From: Actinomadura sp. K4S16 | GTDB taxonomy: Bacteria; Actinomycetota; Actinomycetes; Streptosporangiales; Streptosporangiaceae | Reading direction: 5' to 3' | Length of the DNA stretch: 64,000 nt | Assembly: GCF_008327685.1 (NCBI RefSeq) | Contig: NZ_BDDE01000026.1 | Location: 1-64,000 of the forward strand | Part shown: positions 23,904 to 32,338 of the stretch, one piece after another | Layout: every line of letters begins with the position of its first letter | Position numbering within the stretch: the first letter of the stretch is position 1 | The notes under the pieces: generated by a model | What the model was told of the DNA's origin: nothing | Databases searched by the model: none | What the model saw: only the letters and a program-made list of their open reading frames with translations | Program-made: the position numbers and the translations under genes

Positions 23904-24809
23904 ATGACCGCATCGATCGCCGGCACCTGGCACACCGTGCTCGGGTCCGCGCTGCGGGTCCGCACGATCGGCGAGGGGGCACCCACCGTCCTGCTGCACG
24001 GCGGCGGCCCCGGCTGCTCGGCCTGGACCGACTTCGCCGCCCTCGTGCCGGAACTGCCCGGCCGCCGGCTCGTCCTGGTGGACCTGCCGCAGTACGGCGA
24101 CTCCGATGCGCCCCGGGCCGACCGCCCCCTGTTCTCCTTCCACGCACGCTACGTCATGGCCCTGCTCGATGACCTGGGCATTCGCCGCGCCGACTTCGTC
24201 TGCCAGTCCCTCGGCGGGGCGGTCGCCCTGCTGATCGCGGCGCGCGCGCCGCACCGGGTCGGCCGCGTCGTCCTCACCGGCAGCCGCCCCGCCGACCTCG
24301 GCGGGGCGCCCGGGGCGAGCGGTGCGGAGGTCCGCGCGGCCTACTACGGCGGGGACGGCCCGACCCCGGACAAGATGCGCGATCTCATCCGCCACTACGA
24401 GTGGAACGATCCCACGATGCTTCCGGAGGCGACTGTCTTCGAACGCTTCCGCAACAGCGTCAAGCTCGACGCCCTTGCTCTCGGAACGGATATGGAGGGG
24501 CGCGGCCGGCCCGAGGATCTCGGCCCCCTGCTGCCGGAGGTCGCCGCCCCCGTCCTGCTGCTGTGGGGCTCCGCCGACCCGTTCGCCGGCGTCGACTACG
24601 CGGCCCGCCTGGCCGCGGCACTGCCCGCCGCCGTCCTGGAGGTGCTGCCGGACACGGCGCACCACCCCCAGGAGGAGCGGCCCCGCGACTACGCGCGGCT
24701 CGCCGACGCGTTCCTGCTCGACCCCCGCCCCACGGACCACCGACCCGCCGACCGCCCTTCCCCCGACCCCCGGCTCGCACCTGTGGAGGCCGCCCGATGC
24801 GAATCCTGA
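23904..24809 (+). CDS. Alpha/beta hydrolase, meta-cleavage (C-C bond) type
   Basis: A 301-residue hydrolase like MhpC/BphD enzymes that split ring-fission products. The oxyanion segment HGGGPG (residues 32-37) is diagnostic; the nucleophile is Ser102 in CQSLGGA, with a late Asp (GSADPF) and His in DTAHHPQE completing the triad. The C-terminal 25 residues are Pro/Asp-rich and non-conserved. It lies under the third TetR operator. The next small gene starts inside its end. A second such hydrolase is encoded at 35461, suggesting either two steps or two substrates. Confidence 0.88.
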   Translation: MTASIAGTWHTVLGSALRVRTIGEGAPTVLLHGGGPGCSAWTDFAALVPELPGRRLVLVDLPQYGDSDAPRADRPLFSFHARYVMALLDDLGIRRADFVCQSLGGAVALLIAARAPHRVGRVVLTGSRPADLGGAPGASGAEVRAAYYGGDGPTPDKMRDLIRHYEWNDPTMLPEATVFERFRNSVKLDALALGTDMEGRGRPEDLGPLLPEVAAPVLLLWGSADPFAGVDYAARLAAALPAAVLEVLPDTAHHPQEERPRDYARLADAFLLDPRPTDHRPADRPSPDPRLAPVEAARCES

Positions 24810-24925
24810 TCACCCTCGCCGTCCTGCTGGCCGCCGTCTTCGGCGTCCCGCCGCTGCGGCGCCGCGCCCTGGCCGCGTTCGTGCGCGGCACCGGAACGGC
24901 GGTGCGGACGGAGCCCGCCTCGTGA
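24797..24925 (+). CDS. Small predicted membrane peptide (42 aa)
   Basis: A 42-residue ORF reading MRILITLAVLLAAVFGVPPL and then a basic tail (RRRALAAF). GGAGG six bases before ATG 24797, overlap with the end of the hydrolase and a GTGA overlap with the ABC ATPase start argue that it is translated. One transmembrane helix with a positive C-terminus suggests a small accessory of the importer or simply a coupling ORF. No family recognised. Confidence 0.6.
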   Translation: MRILITLAVLLAAVFGVPPLRRRALAAFVRGTGTAVRTEPAS

Positions 24926-26418
24926 CGGCGCCCGCCGTCGCCGCGCACGGCGTCACCAAGCGGTTCGGCGCGTTCACCGCGCTGGACGGGGTGGACCTCG
25001 ACCTCGCGGCCGGGGAGGTCCACGGGCTGATCGGCTCCAACGGCGCCGGCAAGTCGACCCTGATCAAGGTCCTGTGCGGCGCGTACGCGCCGGACGGCGG
25101 GCGCCTGGAGGTCGAGGGCCGGAGGGTCGGCAACGCGACGCCCGCGCAGGCCGAACGCGCCGGCATCACCGTCGTCCACCAGGAGACGCAGCTGTTCCCC
25201 GAGCTGACGGTCGCCGACAACATCGTCGTCGCCGCCCCGAACCGGCGCGGCCGGCTGCTGCGGGACCGCCGCGCCGACCACGCCGAGACGGCGCAGCTGC
25301 TCGGCACGCTCGGCGTCGACCTCGAACCCGCGCGCCGGGCGGGCACCCTCGACCTCGCCGAGAAGAAGCTGCTGCAGGTGGCGCGGGCGCTGCGCGCCCG
25401 GCCGAAGCTGCTGATCCTCGACGAGCCCACGGCGGCGCTGGAGCCGCGGCAGTCCCGGCTCATCACCGACCTGGTGCGGCGGCTCGCCGGCGACGGCCTC
25501 GCGGTCCTGTTCGTCAGCCACGACCTCGACGAGGTCCGGCTGCTCTGCGACCGGATCACCGCGCTGCGGGACGGCCGGATCGTCGCCCGCCTCGGCCGCG
25601 GCGAGGCCACCCCCCACGGGCTGGTCGAGCTGGTCGCGGGCCGGACCCTCGCCAACGCCCCGGACCGCGCGCCGCACGAGCCCGGTGACGTGCTCGTCCA
25701 CGCGGACCTGCCGGGCGCGCCCGAGCTGGACCTGCGGCACCGCGAGGTCGTCACGATGACCGGCCTCCTCGGCTCGGGCGCGGGCCGCTTCGCGCGCACC
25801 CTCGCCGGGGCGGGCCGGCCGCCCGGGCGCGAGCGCGCCGAGGTCGCGGTCGGCGGCCGGCGGGTCAGTCCGCTCAACCGCGTCGCGGCCGTCGCCGCCG
25901 CGATCGGGTTCGTGCCCGAGGAGCGCAAGCGCGACGGCGTGCAGCCGCTGCTCAGCATCGAGCGGAACATCGCCCTCGGCGACGTGGCGGCGTTCAGCCG
26001 GTTCGGCGTCCTGGACCGGCGGAGGATGCGCGCGACGGCGCTCCGGCTGATCGAGGACCTGGACATCCGCCCGGCCGACCCGGCGTTCCCCGCCGGGCTG
26101 CTCTCCGGCGGCAACCAGCAGAAGGTCCTCATCGCGCGGTGGCTCGCGGCGGGCGCCAAGGTCCTGGTCGTGGAGGAGCCGACGCACGGCATCGACATCG
26201 GGGCCAAGGAGCACGTGCTGCGGCAGCTCCGCGCGTTCGCGGACGAGCGCGGCTGCGTCGTCGTCGTGGCGCTGGAGAGCGAGGAGTTCCGCTCCATCAC
26301 CGACCGCTACCTGGCGTTCCGGCGGGGACGCCTCGTGGCCGAACTCACGGCCGACGCCACGCACGCCGAACTGATGACGGCGTGCCTGGGCGAACACCCG
26401 GAAGGTCTTGCCTCATGA
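24922..26418 (+). CDS. Ribose-type (RbsA/XylG) ABC importer ATPase, double cassette
   Basis: A 498-residue ATPase with two nucleotide-binding domains. Domain 1 has Walker A GSNGAGKST (38-46) and Walker B with Asp167-Glu168, but its signature region reads LDLAEKKLLQVA instead of an SGGQ type. Domain 2 has the usual degenerate Walker A (GLLGSGAGRF) and an intact signature LSGGNQQKV (394-402). Thus one composite site is complete and the other is doubly degenerate. GTG 24922 overlaps the small peptide stop; the stop overlaps the permease ATG. The cargo is unknown; context suggests an aromatic or heterocyclic growth substrate or its glycoside. Confidence 0.92.
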   Translation: MTAPAVAAHGVTKRFGAFTALDGVDLDLAAGEVHGLIGSNGAGKSTLIKVLCGAYAPDGGRLEVEGRRVGNATPAQAERAGITVVHQETQLFPELTVADNIVVAAPNRRGRLLRDRRADHAETAQLLGTLGVDLEPARRAGTLDLAEKKLLQVARALRARPKLLILDEPTAALEPRQSRLITDLVRRLAGDGLAVLFVSHDLDEVRLLCDRITALRDGRIVARLGRGEATPHGLVELVAGRTLANAPDRAPHEPGDVLVHADLPGAPELDLRHREVVTMTGLLGSGAGRFARTLAGAGRPPGRERAEVAVGGRRVSPLNRVAAVAAAIGFVPEERKRDGVQPLLSIERNIALGDVAAFSRFGVLDRRRMRATALRLIEDLDIRPADPAFPAGLLSGGNQQKVLIARWLAAGAKVLVVEEPTHGIDIGAKEHVLRQLRAFADERGCVVVVALESEEFRSITDRYLAFRRGRLVAELTADATHAELMTACLGEHPEGLAS

Positions 26419-27422
26419 AGAGAACCGCCCCCGCGCTGGAGGACGCATTCGTCCCGCTGCTGCTGGTCGTCCTCGCCATCGTCCTGACGTTCTCGACGGA
26501 CTCGTTCCTCAGCAGCGGCAACATCCTCAACGTCCTGAGCTCGATGGCGATCCTCGCGATCGTCGCGTTCGGGCAGACCTTCGTCATCGCCGGCGGCGGG
26601 TTCGACCTGTCGGTGGGCGCGCAGGTCGCGCTGCACGGCGCGGTCGGCGCGATCGTCATGCGGGAGACGCAGAGCGTCGCGCTCGGCCTCGCCGCGGCGG
26701 TGCTGTCGGGGATCGTGTTCGGGCTGCTCAACGGGATGCTCGTGATCGCCCTCAAGGTCCACCCGTTCATGATCACGCTGGGCACGTCGGTGATCGGGGT
26801 GGGCGCCACGCTCATCCTCACCCACGCCGAGTCGGTCGGCGGGCTGCCCGCGAGCATCGCCGGGTTCGGCGTCGGGCGCCCGCTGGGCGTCCCGTGGATC
26901 GTCTGGGTGATGATCGTCTGCTTCGCCGTCTCGGCGTTCCTGCTGAGCGTGAGCCCGTTCGGGCTGCGCGTGCTGTCCAGCGGCGGCAACCGGGAGGCGG
27001 CACGGCTCGCGGGCCTGCGCGTCGAGCGGACGATCGTCGCCACCTTCGTGCTCGCCGGGACGTTCGCCGCCGTGGCCGGCATGGCGACGACCGCGCGGCT
27101 CCAGTCGGCGCAGCCGACCGTCGGCGAGGGCCTGGAGCTGTTCTCGGTCGCCGCGGTCGTGCTCGGCGGCAGCGCCCTGCACGGCGGGCGGGCCGCGATG
27201 TGGCGGACCCTGCTCGGCGTCCTGGTCATCTCCGTCATCCAGAACGGCCTCAACCTCAACGGCGTCGGCGACGCCTGGCAGGAGGTCGCGGTCGGGGTCG
27301 TGTTCATCCTCGCGATGTCGGCCGAGCTGCTGCGCCGGTTCTCCCGCCTGCGCACCGGGAGAAAGGAGGCACCGCCGCGCCCGAGCGCCGCGGACGTCCC
27401 GGCCAAGGCGACCGTCACCTGA
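26415..27422 (+). CDS. Ribose-type ABC importer permease
   Basis: A 335-residue RbsC-like membrane protein with eight to ten hydrophobic segments. Family motifs include GQTFVIAGGGFDLSVGAQVAL near residue 50 and the coupling region GGNREAARLAGL near 195. The C-terminal 35 residues are a charged cytosolic tail. ATGA overlap with the ATPase shows coupling. Homodimer expected; works with the ATPase and the lipoprotein at 27501. Confidence 0.93.
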   Translation: MKRTAPALEDAFVPLLLVVLAIVLTFSTDSFLSSGNILNVLSSMAILAIVAFGQTFVIAGGGFDLSVGAQVALHGAVGAIVMRETQSVALGLAAAVLSGIVFGLLNGMLVIALKVHPFMITLGTSVIGVGATLILTHAESVGGLPASIAGFGVGRPLGVPWIVWVMIVCFAVSAFLLSVSPFGLRVLSSGGNREAARLAGLRVERTIVATFVLAGTFAAVAGMATTARLQSAQPTVGEGLELFSVAAVVLGGSALHGGRAAMWRTLLGVLVISVIQNGLNLNGVGDAWQEVAVGVVFILAMSAELLRRFSRLRTGRKEAPPRPSAADVPAKATVT

Positions 27423-27500
27423 CCGCGCCGCCGCCACCCGACCGCCCCCGGCCCCCCGCCTCCCACCGAACCCCGCAAGATCCGCACGAGGAGACCCACC

Positions 27501-28460
27501 ATGCGCATGACCCGACTTCGCGGGATCGCCGCGGCGGCGCTATGCATCGGCCTGGCCGCCACCGGATGCACCGGCTCGGACGCGTCCGAGAAGGGCAGGA
27601 GGACCATCGGCGTGAGCTTCGCCGCGCCGCGGATCGCCCTGTACGCCGGGATCCAGAAGGGCATCCAGGCCGAGGCGAAGAAGCTCGGCGTCGACGTCGT
27701 CTTCACCGACGCCGGCGGCGACCCGCTGAAGCAGGCCAACGACATCAACGACCTCATCGCCAAGCGCGTGGACGGCATCCTCGTCTCCGCGATCGACTCC
27801 AAGGCCGTCGTCGCGCCGCTCAACGCGGCGAAGGCGGCGCACATCCCGGTCATGACCGTCGCCCGCGACGTCGAGGACAAGTCCAGCCGCGCGTCCTACA
27901 TCGGCAACGACTGGGGCAAGTCCGGTACGCAGATCGCCGAGTGGACGTGCAAGAACGTCGGCAAGGGCAAGATCATCATGATCAAGGGGCCGTCCGCGGC
28001 GCCCTACGTCCAGGAGATGACGAAGGCCTACAAGGCCGTCGTCGGCTCGGCCTCCTGCCCGGACATGACGGTCGCCCACGAGGTCAACGTCACCGCCCTC
28101 ACCTCCGAGGAGGGCCTGAAGGCCGCCAAGGCGTCGCTGTCGGCGGTGCCGGACGCCAAGGTCGTCTACGCCAACCTCGACGACTTCCTCACCGGGGTCG
28201 TCCAGGCGATCAACGAGGCCGGCAAGACCGGCCAGATCACCGTGACGGGCTTCGACGGCATCCCCGCCACCCTCGCGATGGTGCGGGACGGGCGGGTCGG
28301 CTACGAGATCGCGCTCCAGCCGAAGAAGTGGGGCGCCACGGCCCTCCAGACGATGGTCGGCGAGCTGGACGGGAAGGACACCCCCAGCGTGGTCAACATC
28401 GAGACCCGCCCGTTCGACAAGAGCGACGCCGGCGACCTCACCGAGGCCGACCTGGAGTAG
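27501..28460 (+). CDS. Ribose-type lipoprotein substrate-binding protein
   Basis: A 319-residue periplasmic-binding-protein type I lipoprotein. The lipobox is ATGC with Cys23. Typical motifs are GVSFAAPRIALYAGIQKG, DPLKQANDINDLIAKRVDGIL and VTGFDGIPATLAMV. Start ATG 27501 has GAGGAG upstream; ATG 27507 is possible. It closes the importer operon and precedes the molybdenum hydroxylase genes by 39 bp, implying that the imported compound is hydroxylated by that enzyme (inference). Confidence 0.9.
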   Translation: MRMTRLRGIAAAALCIGLAATGCTGSDASEKGRRTIGVSFAAPRIALYAGIQKGIQAEAKKLGVDVVFTDAGGDPLKQANDINDLIAKRVDGILVSAIDSKAVVAPLNAAKAAHIPVMTVARDVEDKSSRASYIGNDWGKSGTQIAEWTCKNVGKGKIIMIKGPSAAPYVQEMTKAYKAVVGSASCPDMTVAHEVNVTALTSEEGLKAAKASLSAVPDAKVVYANLDDFLTGVVQAINEAGKTGQITVTGFDGIPATLAMVRDGRVGYEIALQPKKWGATALQTMVGELDGKDTPSVVNIETRPFDKSDAGDLTEADLE

Positions 28461-28499
28461 CACGCCGTCCGTCCGCACCTCCACCGTCTGGGGTCCTTC

Positions 28500-28979
28500 A
28501 TGAACATCACCGTCAACGGGCGGGCCGGCGACGCCGCCGCGCCTCCCGGGACCGTCCTCGCCGCCGTCCTCCGGGAGCGGTTCGGGGCGGCGTCCGTCAA
28601 GCTCGCGTGCGAGCGCGGCGAGTGCGGCGCCTGCACCGTGCTCGTCGCCGGACGCCCCAGGCTGTCCTGCGTGACGCCCGTCGAACTGGTCGACGGCGAG
28701 GTCACGACGGCGGAGGGCCTCGCGGAGGAGTCCGAGGACCTGCGCGCGGCCTTCGCCGACCTGGGCGCGTTCCAGTGCGGCTTCTGCACGCCCGGCCAGG
28801 TCGTCCACGCCACCGCCCTGCTCCGCTCCGGCCTCCCCGCCGACGCGGAGCAGGCGCGGGCCAGGGTCCGCAGGGAGCTGTCCGGCAACATCTGCCGGTG
28901 CACCGGCTACGCGGCGATCGTCGAGGCGGTGTGCGCGACGGCCCGCGCGCGGGCAGAGGCGCGGAGGGAGGCGGAATGA
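28500..28979 (+). CDS. Molybdenum hydroxylase [2Fe-2S] small subunit
   Basis: A 159-residue iron-sulfur subunit of the xanthine-oxidase family. The plant-type cluster uses Cys37, Cys42, Cys45 and Cys57; the second cluster uses Cys93, Cys96, Cys132 and Cys134 (CGFC and CRC). It passes electrons between the molybdenum centre and FAD of its partner. No Tat or Sec signal, so cytosolic. Its stop overlaps the large-subunit ATG (ATGA). Confidence 0.94.
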   Translation: MNITVNGRAGDAAAPPGTVLAAVLRERFGAASVKLACERGECGACTVLVAGRPRLSCVTPVELVDGEVTTAEGLAEESEDLRAAFADLGAFQCGFCTPGQVVHATALLRSGLPADAEQARARVRRELSGNICRCTGYAAIVEAVCATARARAEARREAE

Positions 28980-31900
28980 CGGACCGGATCGGGCGCAGCG
29001 TCCGGCCGCTGGACTGGCGGGACCGGTCCCTCGGACGCGTCCCCTACGTCAACGACCTGGCCGGGCCGCCGCACCTGCACGCCGCGGTGCTGCGCTCCCC
29101 CGTCCCCTACGGGCGGATCACCCGCCTGGACACGGCGCCCGCGCTGCGGATGCCGGGGGTGCGCGGCGTCATCACCGCGGACGACTTCCCGGCCGGCATC
29201 ACGTACCTGCACCGCGGCGGGCACATGTCCGACCGGCCGCCGCTGGCGACTGGCGTGGTCCGCTACGTCGGGCAGGAGATCGCGGCCGTCGCGGCCGACA
29301 CCGTCGAGCAGGCCAGGGCGGCGGTCGCGGCGATCGGGCTGCGCATCCGCCCGCTCCGGGCGCCGCTCACCATCGCGGAGGCCCTCGCGCCGCGGGCCCG
29401 CGCCCTCCACGGACGCCCCTCGGAACGCAACGTCGCGATCCGGTGGAACAGCGTGTGGGGCGACCCGGACGCCGGGATCGCGGCGTCGGACGTGATGGTC
29501 GAGGGCGACTTCGTCTACCCGAGCGTCGCGCATGCCTGCATGGAGCCCAACGTCACGCTCGCCCGGTGGGACGCCGGCCGCGAGGTGATGGAGCTGTGGA
29601 CCTCCACGCACGCGCCCTACTTCATCGCCAAGGAGGTCTCGCACCTGCTGGGGCTGGAGCACCGCCAGGTGGTGTGCCGCGAGGTCGCCACCGGCGGGAG
29701 CTTCGGCTCCAAGTCCAAGGCGTCCGAGCACGAGATCCTGGCGGCGGCGCTGGCCCGCAAGACCGGGACGCCCGTGCTGATCTCGCTCACGCGGGAGGAG
29801 GAGTTCGCCTCCAACAAGCCCCGGCACCGCTTCGAGACGCGGCTGCGCACCTACGCCGACGCGGACGGCAACCTGCGCGCCTTCGAGACCGAGGTGAACG
29901 TCGACAACGGCGCCTACTCCCACATGGGCTCGTCGGTGATGCGCGTCGGCGTCATCGCCCTGGGGTCGGTGTACCGGGCGGACGGCGTCCGGTACGACGC
30001 GCGGCTCGTCGACACCGCGACGCAGCCCGGCGGGCAGTACCGCGGGTACGGGACGCCGCAGGTGGCGCTCGCCATGGAGTCCCAGCTCGACGAGATCGCC
30101 GAGCGGCTCGGGATGGACCCGATCGACCTGCGCGTCCGCAACGCCGTCGAGCCGGACACCGAGACGCTGTGCGGGTACCGGGTCACGACGGCTCGGCTCG
30201 TCGACTGCCTGGAGACCGTCCGGCGGGAGCTGGACTGGGACGCCAAGCGGGCCGCGCGAACCCCCGGCCGCGGCCTCGGCGTGTCGAGCGCGGCGCACGG
30301 GTCCGGTGCCTACGCCTACCCGCTGTCGAACGTCAGTGAGGCGGGCGTGGACGTCGACGGCGACGGCCGCGTGCGGGTCCGGTTCGGGGGGGCGGACGCG
30401 GGCACCGGCCAGAAGACGATCCTCGCCCAGATCGCCGCGGAGGAGCTCGGCGTCGCCCCCGAGGACGTCGACGTGCTGTCGATGGACGGCGAGCTGACGC
30501 CGCTGGACCTCGGCGCCTGGTCGTCCCGCGCCACGCACATGTCGGGCATGGCCACCGGCCAGGCCGCCCGGGAGATGGCCGGCCGGCTGCGCGGCCTCGC
30601 GGCGGACAAGCTCGGCTGCGCCCCCAGGGACGTTGAACTGCGCGACGGCGAGGCCCGCCACGGCGGCCACTCGATGAGCTTCGGCGACCTCGCCGGCGCG
30701 CACGGCGGCCTCAGCCTGGAGTCCCGCTACGAGCTGGAGGGCACCGAGACGATCACGCCCGGCGAGGACAAGGCCAACCTGTCGCCCACCTACTCCTTCG
30801 CCGCGCACGGGGCGGAGGTCGAGGTCGACTTCCGGACCGGCGAGGTCACCGTGCTCGACTACGTCGCCGCGCACGACGTCGGGCGGGCGATCAACCCCGT
30901 CATGGTCGAGGGCCAGATCATCGGCGGGGCCGTGCACGGGCTGGGAGCGGCGCTCGGCGAGGAGCTGATCCGCACCGAGGGGCGCGTCGTCAACCCCGCC
31001 TACATCAACTACGCGATGCCGCGCGCCGCCGACGTCCCGAGCGTCCGGCCGTTCATCGTCGACGGCCGTGACGACGCGGGGCCCTACGGCGCCAAGAGCG
31101 TCGGCGAGATCCCGATCATCCCGCCGGGCGCGGCGATCGCCAACGCCGTCCACGACGCGGTCGGCGTCCGCATCCGCGACCTGCCGATCACCCCGGACAA
31201 GGTGCTGCGGGCGCTGGCGGAGAAGGAGGGCCGGGTCCGCGACCACCGGCTGCGGCGGCGGCCCTCGCGCTGGTGGATCGCGCTGATGCGCGCCGCGTAC
31301 CCGCGCGGCGTCCACGCGCTGCTCCACCAGTGGGGGACGCGCCTCGGCCGGCAGGGCCGGTACCCGGACCTGGCGCCGCCCGTCCCGGACATCGCCGAGA
31401 TCGCCCGTCCGGAGAGCATCGCGGAGGCGCGCGCCGCGCTGCGCCACGGGACCGCCATCGGCGGCGGCACCGACGTGCTGCTCCAGCGCCGGCAGCGGCT
31501 GGGCACAGCGGACCGCCTCGTCTCCACCGCCCTGCTCCCGGGCCTGCGCGACATCACCGAGGAGCCGGACGGGACGGTGGTCATCGGCGCGGCCGCCACG
31601 CTGGCCGAGGTGTCCGCCCGGTTCGCCGAGTCGCTCCCGGCGCTGGCGGAGGCCGCCGACTCGATCGCGTCGCCGCAGGTCAGGAACGCGGCGACGGTCG
31701 CGGGCAACCTGCTGCAGGCCAAGCGCTGCTGGTTCTTCCGCAACGGCTTCCCCTGCTACAAGCGCAACGGCGCCACCAGCCCCTGCTACGCGATCCTCGG
31801 CGACCACCGCTTCTACCACGCGGCCGTCGACGGGCACCGCTGCCAGGCGGTCACGCCGTCCGACCTGGCCACGGTGTTCGCGGCGCTGGACGCCTCCGTC

Positions 31901-32338
31901 GAACTGTCGGACGGACGCCGCATCCCGATCGGCGACCTCTACACGGGACCCGGGGAGACGGCCCTGGAGCAGACGGACCTGGTCGTCGCCGTCCGGATCC
32001 CGGAGCCTCGCCAGGCCTGCGTGTTCGAGAAGCTCGCACTCTGGCAGGGCGACTTCGCCGTGGTGTCCGTCGCCGCGTCCAGCCGGTCGGCCGACCGGTG
32101 GGACGACTGCCGCATCGTGTTCGGCGCGCTGGCCCCCACGCCGTGGCGTCCCGCCCGCGCCGAACGCGCCCTCGACGGAAGGCCGTTCACCCCCGCCGCG
32201 CTCCGCGAGGCCGTGGACGCCGAACTCACCCGGTACGGGCACCCCCTGCCCGGCAACGCGTGGAAGCTCGACGCCGCCGCCGGACTCGCCGAACGCGCCG
32301 CCGAACGCCTCGCCCACGACACGGAGGAGTCCGCATGA
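28976..32338 (+). CDS. Molybdenum hydroxylase: large Mo subunit fused to FAD subunit
   Basis: A 1120-residue fusion. Residues 1 to about 740 are the molybdopterin-binding large subunit of the xanthine-oxidase family (PGGQYRGYG, catalytic Glu711 in GAKSVGE). A basic linker of about 60 residues (RRPSRWWIALMRAAYPRG) joins a PCMH-type FAD domain from about 809 on (GTAIGGGTDVLL, NAATVAGNLLQ). The FAD part has Cys918, Cys927, Cys937 and Cys956 in an insertion like that holding a [4Fe-4S] cluster in PaoB. Families usually keep Mo and FAD parts separate, or fuse them in the order FeS-FAD-Mo. Substrate unknown, perhaps an N-heteroaromatic or aldehyde. ATGA-coupled on both sides. Confidence 0.92.
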   Translation: MTDRIGRSVRPLDWRDRSLGRVPYVNDLAGPPHLHAAVLRSPVPYGRITRLDTAPALRMPGVRGVITADDFPAGITYLHRGGHMSDRPPLATGVVRYVGQEIAAVAADTVEQARAAVAAIGLRIRPLRAPLTIAEALAPRARALHGRPSERNVAIRWNSVWGDPDAGIAASDVMVEGDFVYPSVAHACMEPNVTLARWDAGREVMELWTSTHAPYFIAKEVSHLLGLEHRQVVCREVATGGSFGSKSKASEHEILAAALARKTGTPVLISLTREEEFASNKPRHRFETRLRTYADADGNLRAFETEVNVDNGAYSHMGSSVMRVGVIALGSVYRADGVRYDARLVDTATQPGGQYRGYGTPQVALAMESQLDEIAERLGMDPIDLRVRNAVEPDTETLCGYRVTTARLVDCLETVRRELDWDAKRAARTPGRGLGVSSAAHGSGAYAYPLSNVSEAGVDVDGDGRVRVRFGGADAGTGQKTILAQIAAEELGVAPEDVDVLSMDGELTPLDLGAWSSRATHMSGMATGQAAREMAGRLRGLAADKLGCAPRDVELRDGEARHGGHSMSFGDLAGAHGGLSLESRYELEGTETITPGEDKANLSPTYSFAAHGAEVEVDFRTGEVTVLDYVAAHDVGRAINPVMVEGQIIGGAVHGLGAALGEELIRTEGRVVNPAYINYAMPRAADVPSVRPFIVDGRDDAGPYGAKSVGEIPIIPPGAAIANAVHDAVGVRIRDLPITPDKVLRALAEKEGRVRDHRLRRRPSRWWIALMRAAYPRGVHALLHQWGTRLGRQGRYPDLAPPVPDIAEIARPESIAEARAALRHGTAIGGGTDVLLQRRQRLGTADRLVSTALLPGLRDITEEPDGTVVIGAAATLAEVSARFAESLPALAEAADSIASPQVRNAATVAGNLLQAKRCWFFRNGFPCYKRNGATSPCYAILGDHRFYHAAVDGHRCQAVTPSDLATVFAALDASVELSDGRRIPIGDLYTGPGETALEQTDLVVAVRIPEPRQACVFEKLALWQGDFAVVSVAASSRSADRWDDCRIVFGALAPTPWRPARAERALDGRPFTPAALREAVDAELTRYGHPLPGNAWKLDAAAGLAERAAERLAHDTEESA

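Noticed and set aside
26408..28975. The Mo-FAD fusion frame extends upstream across the permease, binding-protein and small-subunit genes
   Set aside because: Composition is Arg/Pro/Gly-rich shadow sequence, and the ATGA overlap fixes the start at 28976.
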